A stretch of DNA of 64,000 nucleotides from Clostridiaceae bacterium (GTDB lineage Bacteria; Bacillota; Clostridia; Lachnospirales; Lachnospiraceae): assembly GCA_009911065.1 (NCBI GenBank), contig QXWR01000006.1:91112-155111 (forward strand), read 5' to 3'. Positions within the stretch are counted from its first letter, which is position 1. Every line of letters begins with the position of its first letter. This document shows, piece by piece, positions 1-8,981 of this stretch. Below the pieces are notes generated by a model. It searched no databases. It was not told where the DNA came from and saw only the letters and a program-made list of their open reading frames with translations. The position numbers were made by a program, and so were the translations under genes.

Positions 1-1950
1 TATGATGACGATCAGAATTATGATACAGGACGTTCCAGAGGGAGAAGCAGCGTAAGAGGAACGGGGACAGGAAGAAGCGGCAGACAAACGGGGAGTGGTT
101 CTTATTCCCATGGAACATCTTCCAGAAGCTCCACAAGGGGAAGTTCTTCCCGAAGCGCTTCTTCCCGAAGTTCTTCTGCAAGGGGAAGTTCCGGAAGAGG
201 GGGAAGCGCAGGAAGGCCCCGAAGCAGCGGATATCACAGTAGCAGCCACGGTCCGGATCATGGAAGAAGGCACCGAAAGCCCAGGAATGATTACGGGAAG
301 CTTGCACTGGGAGGGATTCTTCTGATCGCTGCCATTGCGCTGATTGTGTTTTTTATCCGGGGGTTGGGAGGAGGAGACTCGGACATTGAGAGTGAGACTA
401 CGGAGACCAGTACGGTTCCGGAGACAGAACTGCAAAAGGAAGTGACCGTGGACGGGGTGAATATCACCGGAATGTCCAGAGAACAGGCAAAGGAGGCAAT
501 TCTCAAAAATTATCCCTGGGAGATGAAAGTGGTTTGGGAAGAGGAAACTTTTGATGTGGCAGATCTTATGGCCGGAAAGGTGGACCTGCTTTTAAACGAG
601 GTGTATCAGGGACAACCTAAAGAAAAGTATTCTCTGAATACAGACGGACTGGAAGAGGCAGTTAAAGAAGAAGTGGCAAAGGCAGCCGCCAAGTGGGACA
701 AAGCTGCCAAGAACGGCTCCATTTCCAGCTATGATAAGGATACAGACAAATTTTTGTTCACAGGGGCAGAAACCGGACTGGCTCTTGATCAGGAGAAACT
801 GATAAAAGATATAGAATCTGCTTTGAAAAAGAAAGATTTTGACGCCAAGATTCCGGCTTTGATGAATCCTGTGGAGCCGGAGTTCAGCGAGGAGACGGCT
901 AAGGAAAAGTATAAGACCATTTCAACCTTTACAACAAAGACCACCTCCAACAGCAAGCGCAATACCAATGTAAAGCTGTCGGCGGAAGCGATCAACGGAA
1001 CGATCCTTCAGCCGGGAGAAGAGTTTTCCTTCAATAAGACTGTGGGACAGAGGACAGAGGCAAAGGGATATAAAGGAGCAGCTGCCTACAACAACGGAGA
1101 AGTTGTGGAGGAGATCGGCGGTGGTGTCTGCCAGACTTCTTCCACTTTGTACAATGCAGTTTTAAAGGCAGGGTTAAAGACTACAAAACGTCAGTCTCAT
1201 ACTTATGAGCCATCCTATGTGACGCCGGGAACCGATGCCACAGTCAGCTGGAACGGGCCGGATTACAAGTTTGTGAACAATTCCAGCGCGGCAATCGGGA
1301 TTCGGGCAAGGTATTCAGACCAGACCGTCACCATATCCATCTATGGGGTTCCGGTGTTGGAGGAGGGGGTTACTTATTCCCTGAAATCCACCAAGTTAAA
1401 GGATATTGATCCGCCGGCACCTACCTATGAAGAGGACCCGACACTTGCGCCGGGAGTGGAGAAGACAAAAAGTTCCGGCAGTAAAGGCAGTTACTGGGAG
1501 ACTCGTCTGGTTGTGAAGAAAAATGATGAAGTGATCAGTCAGGATGTGGATCATGTGGTCACCTATCGGGGACATGCGCCTGTGGTTCTGCGCAATTCTA
1601 CCGGAACCATGGCTCCCACAGAAAGCCAGCCAGAGAGCACAGTAAATCCCAACGAGACGTCTTCTATTGCGCCGGAAGGGGCAGGAGATGGCTTTATTCG
1701 GCCGGACAGTACAGAAGTGACCGGTCCCGGAGGCGGACCTGGAGTTCACGGACAGGAAAACACAAATACCAGCAATTCAGTAAGCGCCAATGGTCCGGGC
1801 AGCACGCCGCCTACCACGGCAGCGCCGCCTGCCACCCAGCCGTCCACAGCGCCTGCCACCACGGCTCCGCCGGCGCCTGTCACTACGGCAGCGCCGCCTG
1901 CTGACAATAACGGTCCGCCCATCGTGGCTCCCATGCCAGGTGGAAATTAA
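1..1950 (+). CDS. VanW family envelope protein, 5' end outside window
   Basis: The frame is open from base 1, so the gene starts upstream; the GTG at 346 is internal. Visible order: a Ser/Arg/Gly-rich, presumably cytoplasmic stretch (bases 1-300), one transmembrane helix (301-357), a region like the peptidoglycan-binding PG_binding_4 domain that often precedes VanW (about 445-880), the VanW domain (about 910-1320, with GEEFSFNKTVG and EIGGGVCQTSSTLYNA), a G5-like segment (about 1490-1600) and a long Pro/Thr/Ala-rich tail to the end. VanW proteins are cell-envelope associated and of uncertain biochemistry; the name comes from vancomycin clusters, but this copy has no resistance genes beside it. 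A clear terminator follows. Family confidence is high, function is unknown. Confidence 0.88.
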   Translation, partial: YDDDQNYDTGRSRGRSSVRGTGTGRSGRQTGSGSYSHGTSSRSSTRGSSSRSASSRSSSARGSSGRGGSAGRPRSSGYHSSSHGPDHGRRHRKPRNDYGKLALGGILLIAAIALIVFFIRGLGGGDSDIESETTETSTVPETELQKEVTVDGVNITGMSREQAKEAILKNYPWEMKVVWEEETFDVADLMAGKVDLLLNEVYQGQPKEKYSLNTDGLEEAVKEEVAKAAAKWDKAAKNGSISSYDKDTDKFLFTGAETGLALDQEKLIKDIESALKKKDFDAKIPALMNPVEPEFSEETAKEKYKTISTFTTKTTSNSKRNTNVKLSAEAINGTILQPGEEFSFNKTVGQRTEAKGYKGAAAYNNGEVVEEIGGGVCQTSSTLYNAVLKAGLKTTKRQSHTYEPSYVTPGTDATVSWNGPDYKFVNNSSAAIGIRARYSDQTVTISIYGVPVLEEGVTYSLKSTKLKDIDPPAPTYEEDPTLAPGVEKTKSSGSKGSYWETRLVVKKNDEVISQDVDHVVTYRGHAPVVLRNSTGTMAPTESQPESTVNPNETSSIAPEGAGDGFIRPDSTEVTGPGGGPGVHGQENTNTSNSVSANGPGSTPPTTAAPPATQPSTAPATTAPPAPVTTAAPPADNNGPPIVAPMPGGN

Positions 1951-1988
1951 TTAATTTATAAGATTCGCTGTTTTACAGGAATAAAAGG

Positions 1989-2022
1989 GAGATATCCATA
2001 AAATGTGGGTATCTCTTTTTTT
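1989..2022 (+). terminator. Rho-independent terminator after the VanW gene
   Basis: GAGATA (1989-1994) pairs with TATCTC (2010-2015), extended by the inner CC/GG, and is followed by seven T residues. Confidence 0.8.
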
Positions 2023-2145
2023 GAAAATGCAGGTTTTGATGTGATACAGACTTTGTTATTGTCCAATGTTGCCGGACAAGGCGACGTTCTGCAAAAACGG
2101 TTGCATTGTATGAGAAATAATACGTGAAATTTCTTGTTTTCTTAT

Positions 2146-2173
2146 TTGCAAAATGATAAAAAGTTGCTATAAT
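2146..2173 (+). promoter_or_regulatory. Probable sigma-A promoter of nifJ
   Basis: TTGCAA (2146-2151), 16 bases, then TATAAT (2168-2173), about 60 bases upstream of the nifJ start, which has the ribosome site AGGAGG at 2222-2227. Confidence 0.6.
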
Positions 2174-2235
2174 AATAACAGGATTCCGGATATGACCGGA
2201 ACAAGCAATATTCACATTTGTAGGAGGAAAACCAA

Positions 2236-5200
2236 ATGGCAAGAAAAATGAAAACCATGGATGGCAATCAGGCTGCGGCTCATGCTTCGTATGCGTTTAC
2301 CGAAGTAGCTGCCATGTATCCCATCACCCCGTCTTCCGTTATGCCTGAGCACACGGACGAATGGGCAACCGAAGGCAGAAAGAATATCTTCGGCCGCACG
2401 GTTCAGATTACGGAGATGCAGTCTGAGGCAGGCGCAGCAGGCGCTGTCCACGGCTCCCTGGCAGCAGGTGCGCTGACCACCACCTATACTGCTTCCCAGG
2501 GTTTGTTACTGATGATTCCAAACCTGTACAAGATCGCCGGAGAGCAGCTTCCGGGCGTGATCAATGTATCTGCCCGTGCGCTGGCAAGCCATGCTCTGTC
2601 TATCTTCGGAGATCATTCCGACGTGTATGCATGCCGTCAGACCGGCTGCGCTATGCTGTGTGAGTCCAGCGTACAGGAAGTTATGGATTTGACTGCTGTC
2701 GCTCACTTGGCAGCAATCAAGGGAAAAGTTCCCTTTATCAACTTCTTTGATGGTTTCCGTACCTCCCATGAGATTCAGAAAATCGAAGCCTGGGATTATG
2801 ATGAACTGGCTGAGATGGCAGACTGGGACGCAATCGCCGCTTTCCGGAAACATGCATTAAATCCCAATCATCCCTGCCAGAGAGGTTCTGCTCAGAACCC
2901 GGATATTTTCTTCCAGGCAAGAGAAGCCTGCAACCCGTACTATGACGCTCTTCCGGGGATTGTGCAGGAGTACATGGATAAGGTGAATGCAAAGATCGGC
3001 ACAGATTACAAGCTGTTTAACTACTATGGAGCAGCAGATGCTGAGCATGTGATCGTAGCCATGGGTTCTGTCAATGACACCATTGAAGAGACCATTGATT
3101 ACATGGTAAAGACCACCGGCGCAAAGGTTGGCGTTGTGAAAGTTCGTCTGTACCGTCCATTCAGCGCAGAAGCTCTGGTTGCTGCTATTCCAGATTCCGT
3201 GAAGAAGATTACAGTTCTTGACCGGACCAAAGAGCCTGGATCTTTAGGCGAGCCGCTGTATCTGGATGTGGTTGCTGCCTTAAAGGGAACAAAGTTTGAC
3301 GCTGTGGAGATTTTCTCCGGCCGTTATGGTTTGGGTTCCAAGGATACCACTCCGGCACAGATCGTTGCTGTTTACGGCAATGACGAGAAGAAGAGATTCA
3401 CCATTGGTATTGAAGATGATGTGACTCATCTGTCTCTTGCTCTTGGCGCTCCCCTTGTTACCACTCCAGAGGGAACTACCAACTGTAAGTTCTGGGGACT
3501 GGGCGCAGACGGTACAGTAGGCGCTAACAAGAACTCCATCAAGATCATTGGTGACAACACTGATATGTATGCTCAGGCATATTTTGATTACGATTCCAAA
3601 AAGTCCGGCGGCGTGACCATGTCTCACCTGCGTTTCGGACACAAGAAGATTAAATCCACCTACCTGATTCGTCAGGCAAACTTTGTAGCCTGTCATAATC
3701 CAGCTTATGTGCGCAAGTACAACATGGTTCAGGAGCTGGTGGACGGCGGTACTTTCCTGTTAAACTGCCCGTGGAATGCAGAGGAGCTGGACAAGCACCT
3801 GCCAGGACAGATGAAGAAATTCATCGCGGATCACAACATTAACTTCTACACCATTGACGGTGTGAAGATTGGTATTGAGACCGGCATGGGTCCCACTCGT
3901 ATTAACACCATTCTTCAGTCTGCATTCTTCAAGCTGACTGGCATTATCCCGGAGGAGAAAGCGATTCAGCTGATGAAGGACGCTGCTCAGAAGACTTATG
4001 GCCGTAAGGGTGAGGATGTAGTTAAGAAGAACTGGGCTGCTATTGATGCAGGCGCTCAGGGCGTTGTGAAGGTAGAGGTTCCGGAGAGCTGGAAGAGCTG
4101 CACCGACGAGGGCTTGGATTACAAGGTAGTGACTGAGGGAAGAAAAGATGTTGTGGACTTTGTCAACAACGTACAGACCAAGGTCAGCGCGCAAGAGGGC
4201 AATACCCTTCCTGTATCTGCATTTACCGAGTATGTGGATGGTTCCACACCTTCTGGTTCCGCTGCTTACGAGAAGCGCGGCATTGCAGTAAATGTGCCGG
4301 TTTGGAATCCGGACAACTGTATCCAGTGTAATTTCTGTTCCTATGTATGTCCTCATGCAGTAATCCGTCCAGTGGCTATGACTGCTGACGAAGCTGCCAA
4401 GGCTCCGGCTGACATGAAGATGCTGCCCATGACCGGCATGGCTGATTATAAGTTTGCTATCACAGTGTCTGCTCTGGATTGTACCGGATGCGGTTCCTGT
4501 GCAAATGTCTGCCCAGGCAAGAAGGGCGAGAAGGCTCTGACCATGGACAAGCTGGCTGCTCATATGGACGAGCAGGCTATTTACGATTTTGGCCAGACCG
4601 CTACCATCAAGCAGGATGTAATCGATAAGTTTAAAGAGACCACGGTAAAGGGAAGCCAGTTCAAGCAGCCTCTGCTTGAGTTCTCCGGCGCATGTGCAGG
4701 CTGTGGCGAGACTCCGTATGCAAAGTTGATCACTCAGTTGTTTGGTGACAGAATGTACATTGCCAATGCAACCGGATGTTCTTCTATTTGGGGTAACTCC
4801 TCACCGTCCACTCCTTACACGGTAAATGCCAAGGGACAGGGTCCTGCATGGGACAACTCTCTGTTCGAGGATAACGCAGAGTTTGGATTTGGTATGCTGT
4901 TGGCTCAGAACGCAATTCGTGACGAGCTGAAGGAAAAGGTTGAGATGGTTGCTGCTGACGAGAGATCAACCGAGGAATTGAAGGCTGCCTGCAAGGAGTG
5001 GCTGGATACCTTTGGTATCGGCGCTCTTAATGGAAGCGCTACAGATAAGCTGGTTGCTGCTCTGGAAGGCATTGACTGCCCGACCTGCAAGTATATTGTA
5101 GCTAACAAGGATTTCCTGGCTAAGAAGTCTCAGTGGATCTTCGGCGGCGACGGATGGGCTTATGATATTGGTTTCGGCGGCGTGGACCATGTACTGGCAA

Positions 5201-5775
5201 GCGGCAAGGACATCAACATCATGGTTTACGATACTGAGGTTTATTCCAACACTGGCGGTCAGTCCTCCAAGGCTACCAAGACTGGTGCGGTTGCTCAGTT
5301 CGCAGCTGGCGGTAAAGACACTAAGAAGAAAGATTTGGCAAGCATTGCTATGTCTTATGGTTATGTATACGTGGCTCAGATCGCCATGGGTGCTGACTAT
5401 GCTCAGACCGTAAAGGCGATTGCCGAGGCAGAAGCTTATCCGGGTCCGTCTCTGATTTTGGCTTATGCTCCTTGTATTAACCATGGTATCAAGAAGGGTA
5501 TGAGCAAGGCTCAGGAAGAGGAGAAGCTGGCTGTTGAGACCGGTTACTGGAACAACTTCCGCTTCAATCCGGCTGCTGAGAAGAAGTTCACTTTGGACAG
5601 CAAGGCTCCGAAGATGGAAGGCTATCAGGACTTCTTAAAGGGCGAGGTACGTTATGCTTCTCTGGCTATGAAGAATCCGGAGAGAGCTGCTAAGCTGTTT
5701 GAGAAGAACGAGGCTGAGGCAAAGGAGAGATATGAGTATCTGTCCAAGCTGGTGAATTTGTACGGAAATGAATAA
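2236..5775 (+). CDS. nifJ: Pyruvate:ferredoxin (flavodoxin) oxidoreductase, single-chain
   Basis: Oxidatively decarboxylates pyruvate to acetyl-CoA and CO2 while reducing ferredoxin, in the cytoplasm of anaerobes. The 1179 residues match the family length. The N-terminal pyrimidine-binding domain has ITPSSVMPEHTDEW; a two-cluster ferredoxin insert carries CIQCNFCSYVCP and CTGCGSCANVCPG, giving two 4Fe-4S clusters; the C-terminal thiamine-diphosphate domain has GACAGCGETPYAK, which supplies proximal-cluster cysteines, and GDGWAYDIGFGG. It stands alone between a promoter and a terminator. Codon choice is that of a highly expressed gene. The many opposite-strand open frames inside it are shadows. 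Confidence 0.97.
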   Translation: MARKMKTMDGNQAAAHASYAFTEVAAMYPITPSSVMPEHTDEWATEGRKNIFGRTVQITEMQSEAGAAGAVHGSLAAGALTTTYTASQGLLLMIPNLYKIAGEQLPGVINVSARALASHALSIFGDHSDVYACRQTGCAMLCESSVQEVMDLTAVAHLAAIKGKVPFINFFDGFRTSHEIQKIEAWDYDELAEMADWDAIAAFRKHALNPNHPCQRGSAQNPDIFFQAREACNPYYDALPGIVQEYMDKVNAKIGTDYKLFNYYGAADAEHVIVAMGSVNDTIEETIDYMVKTTGAKVGVVKVRLYRPFSAEALVAAIPDSVKKITVLDRTKEPGSLGEPLYLDVVAALKGTKFDAVEIFSGRYGLGSKDTTPAQIVAVYGNDEKKRFTIGIEDDVTHLSLALGAPLVTTPEGTTNCKFWGLGADGTVGANKNSIKIIGDNTDMYAQAYFDYDSKKSGGVTMSHLRFGHKKIKSTYLIRQANFVACHNPAYVRKYNMVQELVDGGTFLLNCPWNAEELDKHLPGQMKKFIADHNINFYTIDGVKIGIETGMGPTRINTILQSAFFKLTGIIPEEKAIQLMKDAAQKTYGRKGEDVVKKNWAAIDAGAQGVVKVEVPESWKSCTDEGLDYKVVTEGRKDVVDFVNNVQTKVSAQEGNTLPVSAFTEYVDGSTPSGSAAYEKRGIAVNVPVWNPDNCIQCNFCSYVCPHAVIRPVAMTADEAAKAPADMKMLPMTGMADYKFAITVSALDCTGCGSCANVCPGKKGEKALTMDKLAAHMDEQAIYDFGQTATIKQDVIDKFKETTVKGSQFKQPLLEFSGACAGCGETPYAKLITQLFGDRMYIANATGCSSIWGNSSPSTPYTVNAKGQGPAWDNSLFEDNAEFGFGMLLAQNAIRDELKEKVEMVAADERSTEELKAACKEWLDTFGIGALNGSATDKLVAALEGIDCPTCKYIVANKDFLAKKSQWIFGGDGWAYDIGFGGVDHVLASGKDINIMVYDTEVYSNTGGQSSKATKTGAVAQFAAGGKDTKKKDLASIAMSYGYVYVAQIAMGADYAQTVKAIAEAEAYPGPSLILAYAPCINHGIKKGMSKAQEEEKLAVETGYWNNFRFNPAAEKKFTLDSKAPKMEGYQDFLKGEVRYASLAMKNPERAAKLFEKNEAEAKERYEYLSKLVNLYGNE

Positions 5776-5812
5776 AATATTTTTACAGTTTAGACAACTG
5801 TAATATTTGGTT

Positions 5813-5850
5813 CCCTCTGCATCCTGGGTGGTGCAGAGGGAATTGTTTTT
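5813..5850 (+). terminator. Rho-independent terminator after nifJ
   Basis: CCCTCTGCA (5813-5821) pairs perfectly with TGCAGAGGG (5832-5840), followed by AATTG and a T run. Confidence 0.85.
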
Positions 5851-5914
5851 TATCCAGGTAATTATAGTAGTTTTGATTCTTTTGAAAACCATGGCCAGGG
5901 TTTATAAACCATAG

Positions 5915-5943
5915 TTGTATTTATGTATCAAGTGTGATACAAT
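5915..5943 (+). promoter_or_regulatory. Promoter with a central dyad, ahead of the structured RNA
   Basis: TTGTAT (5915-5920), 17 bases, TACAAT (5938-5943). The palindrome TATCA-AGTG-TGATA (5926-5939) lies between the two boxes, where a repressor could bind. Predicted transcription start is about 5950. Confidence 0.5.
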
Positions 5944-5949
5944 GAATTT

Positions 5950-6167
5950 CAGACATGTTCTAGCAAAAACGGCAGCAGTGAAATCAGTGTTTTTGTGAAT
6001 GCAAAAGGACTGGACGGGCAGCGAGTCGCGGCCTGAATGTAAAAGTCAAAGGAAAGTCCGAAGCTGCGCCAAGGTACACTGGCACATAGTAATGTGCCAG
6101 CACCGGCTGCACCGGTGTTCGGTACCTTTCCGCAGCTTCCGGTATCGGGATAAGTGCTGCCGTTTTT
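5950..6167 (+). ncRNA. Stand-alone structured RNA of about 215 nt, class not identified
   Basis: No credible protein is encoded here. An outer stem pairs 5967-5977 with 6155-6165 (11 bp) and runs into a T tract. Inside, 6060-6068 pairs with 6131-6139 (9 bp) and 6071-6077 with 6122-6128 (7 bp); this arm encloses two hairpins, 6079-6086/6093-6100 (8 bp, 6-nt loop) and 6101-6106/6112-6117. GGACT (6007-6011) can pair with AGTCC (6055-6059). The region has its own promoter and is not a leader: the next gene starts over 400 bases downstream. The size and clostridial context would suit a class such as the raiA motif, but I could not confirm any class. Confidence 0.7.
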
Positions 6168-6171
6168 TTGT

Positions 6172-6583
6172 TTTTTCTTGCAAACTTTTTTCAATTTTTC
6201 ATTAGCCATATATTCATCTTTTTAAAGTGATGTAGGATATAACTTAGCCAGTTTTAGCTCTGTAGTCTGTTTTGTAAATTTCCATTTTGTCCGCGAGAAA
6301 TGAGCTAAGTGCTGTGTTTGCAGTTTTATTTAATAGCCCGAATATACCATAAAATCTCCAGTCAATCCATTCCATTTCTTCAAAATCAGACACGATATAG
6401 CACAGATATTTACTATATTTTCTATTAAATTGCTGAACTTCATTATTTAAAAATAGTCCAGTATTTAAAGAGCAACCGTAATTTCATTTCATTACTATAT
6501 AATAATATCTTAATTGATTTTGCTTGAGTTTCATTCATAATTTGTGTATACTATAAATAGGGAAGTTACACGAAGGAGGCCTT
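6172..6583. other. AT-rich intergenic region
   Basis: About 410 bases with no supported open frame. Only its last part looks functional: the ribosome site AAGGAGG just before the Rpn gene. Confidence 0.5.
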
Positions 6584-7498
6584 ATGGGAGCGAAAACACG
6601 AAAAAAAGAAAGTGTACCAGATAAGCAAGGCCTTATTGTCAGACGCACAGCTAAAGATTCTGTGTTCTGCAATTTGTTTAGTGATAAAAGATACTTGCTG
6701 CAACTGTATCAAGCCCTACATCCAGAGGATACAGAAACAACAGAAGATGATCTGACAGATATTACAATACGGAATGTACTTACAGACGGAATCTATAATG
6801 ATGTCGGATTTAGGAATAAGGACAAAGTTATCATCCTTACGGAAGCGCAATCCACATGGTCGATGAATATTTTGATCAGAATGTTGTTATATCTGGCGGA
6901 AACATATCATGATTATTTCAGAAAAACAAACGCAGATTTGTATAGCAGCAAAAAAGTATCCATGCCAAACGCGGAGTTATATGTCATATTTACAGGGAAA
7001 CGGATGAATCAGCCCAAATATATTTCTTTATCAGAAGAATTCTTCCATGGCCAGCAATGCTCAGTAGAGGTAAAAGCTAAAGTTTTGTATGGAGAAGGCT
7101 ATAAGGATATTGTCAGCCAGTACGTTGAGTTTTCAAAAATATACACAGAGCAGGTTAAGAAACATGGCTATACAAGGAAAGCAGTTTTGGAAACCATCCG
7201 CATCTGCAAAGACCAAGATGTACTGACAGAGTATTTAAAAACCAGAGAAAGAGAGGTGGTATCAATTATGATGGCACTATTTGATGAGGAATATATTCAA
7301 CAAGCTTATCGACATCGCTTAATTGATGAAACAACCAAAGAAGTGACCGAGGCTGTGACAAAAGAAATGACAGATAAGGCAATTGAAAAGGAAAAAAAAT
7401 TAGCAAAAAAATTATATCAGAAGGGTTTTTCGCTGGAAGATATTGCGGAAGTTTCAGAAGTGTCAGTGGAAGTAGTAAAACAATGGTTTGATTCATAA
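6584..7498 (+). CDS. Rpn family recombination-promoting nuclease / putative transposase
   Basis: 304 residues. The N-terminal half has the PD-(D/E)XK pattern of Rpn/YhgA-like proteins: IYNDVGF, then ILTEAQS, which supplies the acidic and E-x-Q catalytic residues. The C-terminal part is charged and ends in a helix-turn-helix-like segment (GFSLEDIAEVSEVSVEVVKQW), usual in clostridial members. The family consists of DNA endonucleases, sometimes annotated as transposases, that promote recombination. The start is fixed by GAAGGAGG 8-10 bases upstream. The gene is AT-rich and solitary, which suggests a mobile or recently acquired gene. Confidence 0.82.
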   Translation: MGAKTRKKESVPDKQGLIVRRTAKDSVFCNLFSDKRYLLQLYQALHPEDTETTEDDLTDITIRNVLTDGIYNDVGFRNKDKVIILTEAQSTWSMNILIRMLLYLAETYHDYFRKTNADLYSSKKVSMPNAELYVIFTGKRMNQPKYISLSEEFFHGQQCSVEVKAKVLYGEGYKDIVSQYVEFSKIYTEQVKKHGYTRKAVLETIRICKDQDVLTEYLKTREREVVSIMMALFDEEYIQQAYRHRLIDETTKEVTEAVTKEMTDKAIEKEKKLAKKLYQKGFSLEDIAEVSEVSVEVVKQWFDS

Positions 7499-7523
7499 AA
7501 GGGGCTTTGGGCCTCTTTTTTTA
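7497..7523 (+). terminator. Terminator after the Rpn gene
   Basis: AAAAGGGGC pairs with GGGCCTCTTTT around a short loop and is followed by a T run. Confidence 0.6.
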
Positions 7524-7533
7524 ATTTCCTTTG

Positions 7534-7637
7534 GAGTGACCGAATTCTATTTCGTGTAATTATAATTTCTGTTATGCAATGAATTATAAGAATATATGGA
7601 AACATTTATGAATCGGAATATAATTCGGTCAGCACTC
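7534..7637. repeat. Inverted repeat between convergent genes
   Basis: GAGTGACCGAATT (7534-7546) is the near-complement of AATTCGGTCAGCACTC (7622-7637), one base inserted, with about 75 AT-rich bases between. It may be a terminator remnant or the ends of a tiny non-autonomous element. Confidence 0.45.
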
Positions 7638-8935
7638 TAACATACAGGCAGCGTGACCACAAAGCAGCTGCCTCCCAATGGGTTGTCTTTTATGGCGATC
7701 GTACCTTTGTGAAGTGCAGTCAGCTCTTTGGCAATGCTTAGACCAAGGCCAAAGTGAGTCTTGTCTCTTCTTGCTGTGTCAGCCCGGTAAAAACGGTCAA
7801 AAATATAGGGTTTGATGGAATCCGGAATGCCGCAGCCTTGATCAATCACCTGTAAAATCAGGAATTTGGGGTGGTTTTCCGGTTTGGTGTATGCCTGGAT
7901 TTGGATTTCCTTTCCTTCTGGAGTGTGGCACAGAGCGTTGTCCAAAAGAATCAGAAGAATCTGGCGAAGGCGTTCCGGGTCGGCGATAAGGGGTGGGAGC
8001 GGATCTTGGGGCAAATCCAGATGGAGGGAGAGCGGTTTCTGGCGGCAAAAGGGAAGGAAAGCCTCATAGGTTTCAATGAGCAGGGTATCCATGTCGATTT
8101 TTTGAGGCTGGATTTTCCAGCTCTGTGCGTCTGCCAGGGACAGAAGGAGCATATCATCAATCAGGTGGGCCATCCGGATGCATTCAGAGTCTAAGGTATG
8201 CAGCAGGGACTCTTGTTTGTCAGGAGAGGTCCGGACAGCGGCAATGCCAGAGCGGAGAACTGCAAGAGGAGAGCGCAGCTCATGGGAGGCAGCGGCCATA
8301 AATTCGTTTTGTTTTTTGCGGCTTTCTTCCACAGGACGTAAAGACCATCCTACAAAATGCCAGCTGACCAGCCAAAAGGCCAGGATTCCGGCCAGATTCA
8401 AACACAAAAGAACGACGATGGTTTTGCCCATAGATTCGAAAAGCGAAGGAAGGCAGGAGAGGAAACAAAGGCTGCGGACTCCGTTTTTGTAGGGAAGTAC
8501 CATAACCATAGCATAATAGGCATCCTTTTTACTGCCATGTACCGTAAGAAGAGTACTGATAGCAGAGGAGGAGGAAACCGGGGCATGGTCTGTAAGGATT
8601 CCCTCTTTTTCAGCCAGTTCTTTTACCTGAAGAATAAGGTTGAAACGGTTGGTGGCAGGAGTCCAGGAGCCGGGGTACAAAAGAGGAATGCCATTTTCTT
8701 CTATATAAATAATGGAGCGGCTTGCAGCTTCCATTTGAGCCAGAAAGTTATGGGACAGGAGCGTGTCCGATTGTAAATGCAGGCAGATGGAATCCCAGGC
8801 AGCATAAAAATCCTCCATCTGTTTTTGTCTGGTTTCTCGGACCTGAAAGAGAAAAAATACCGTCAGGGCCATAGTAAGAATGAGACCCGTGGTGGTGGTA
8901 TAGAGTAAGGTAAGACGTCTGCGGAGAAATTTCAT
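7637..8935 (-). CDS. Sensor histidine kinase (OmpR-type partner)
   Basis: 432 residues from the ATG at 8935, chosen because AAAGGA lies 9 bases upstream; a GTG six codons earlier lacks a site. An N-terminal membrane helix (MALTVFFLF region), an extracytoplasmic loop of about 120 residues and a second helix (VVLLCLNLAGILAFWLV) precede the HisKA box (AAASHELRSPLAVL), the N box (LLDNALCHTP) and the G boxes (DQGCGIPDS, GLGLSIAKEL). It autophosphorylates on the H-box His and passes the phosphate to the regulator encoded 46 bases upstream. The signal is unknown. Confidence 0.9.
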   Translation of the reverse strand: MKFLRRRLTLLYTTTTGLILTMALTVFFLFQVRETRQKQMEDFYAAWDSICLHLQSDTLLSHNFLAQMEAASRSIIYIEENGIPLLYPGSWTPATNRFNLILQVKELAEKEGILTDHAPVSSSSAISTLLTVHGSKKDAYYAMVMVLPYKNGVRSLCFLSCLPSLFESMGKTIVVLLCLNLAGILAFWLVSWHFVGWSLRPVEESRKKQNEFMAAASHELRSPLAVLRSGIAAVRTSPDKQESLLHTLDSECIRMAHLIDDMLLLSLADAQSWKIQPQKIDMDTLLIETYEAFLPFCRQKPLSLHLDLPQDPLPPLIADPERLRQILLILLDNALCHTPEGKEIQIQAYTKPENHPKFLILQVIDQGCGIPDSIKPYIFDRFYRADTARRDKTHFGLGLSIAKELTALHKGTIAIKDNPLGGSCFVVTLPVC

Positions 8936-8981
8936 GGTTAAATATCCTTTCACTACAGTGGTTCTGTGGTTCCCTAAAGTT

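Noticed and set aside
95..325. Plus-strand frame of 76 codons at the window start
   Set aside because: Out of frame with the VanW coding sequence, which is open from base 1; its repeats reflect the Ser/Arg-rich tail.
3760..4563. 267-codon open frame on the minus strand inside nifJ
   Set aside because: Shadow of a GC-biased, highly expressed gene; no ribosome site or recognisable motif.
5950..6167. RNase P RNA, suggested by GGAAAGTCC
   Set aside because: The region is far too short and lacks the other conserved RNase P segments.
5949..6209. Small protein frames across the structured RNA
   Set aside because: They cross the stems on both strands without ribosome sites; the pairing pattern explains the sequence better.
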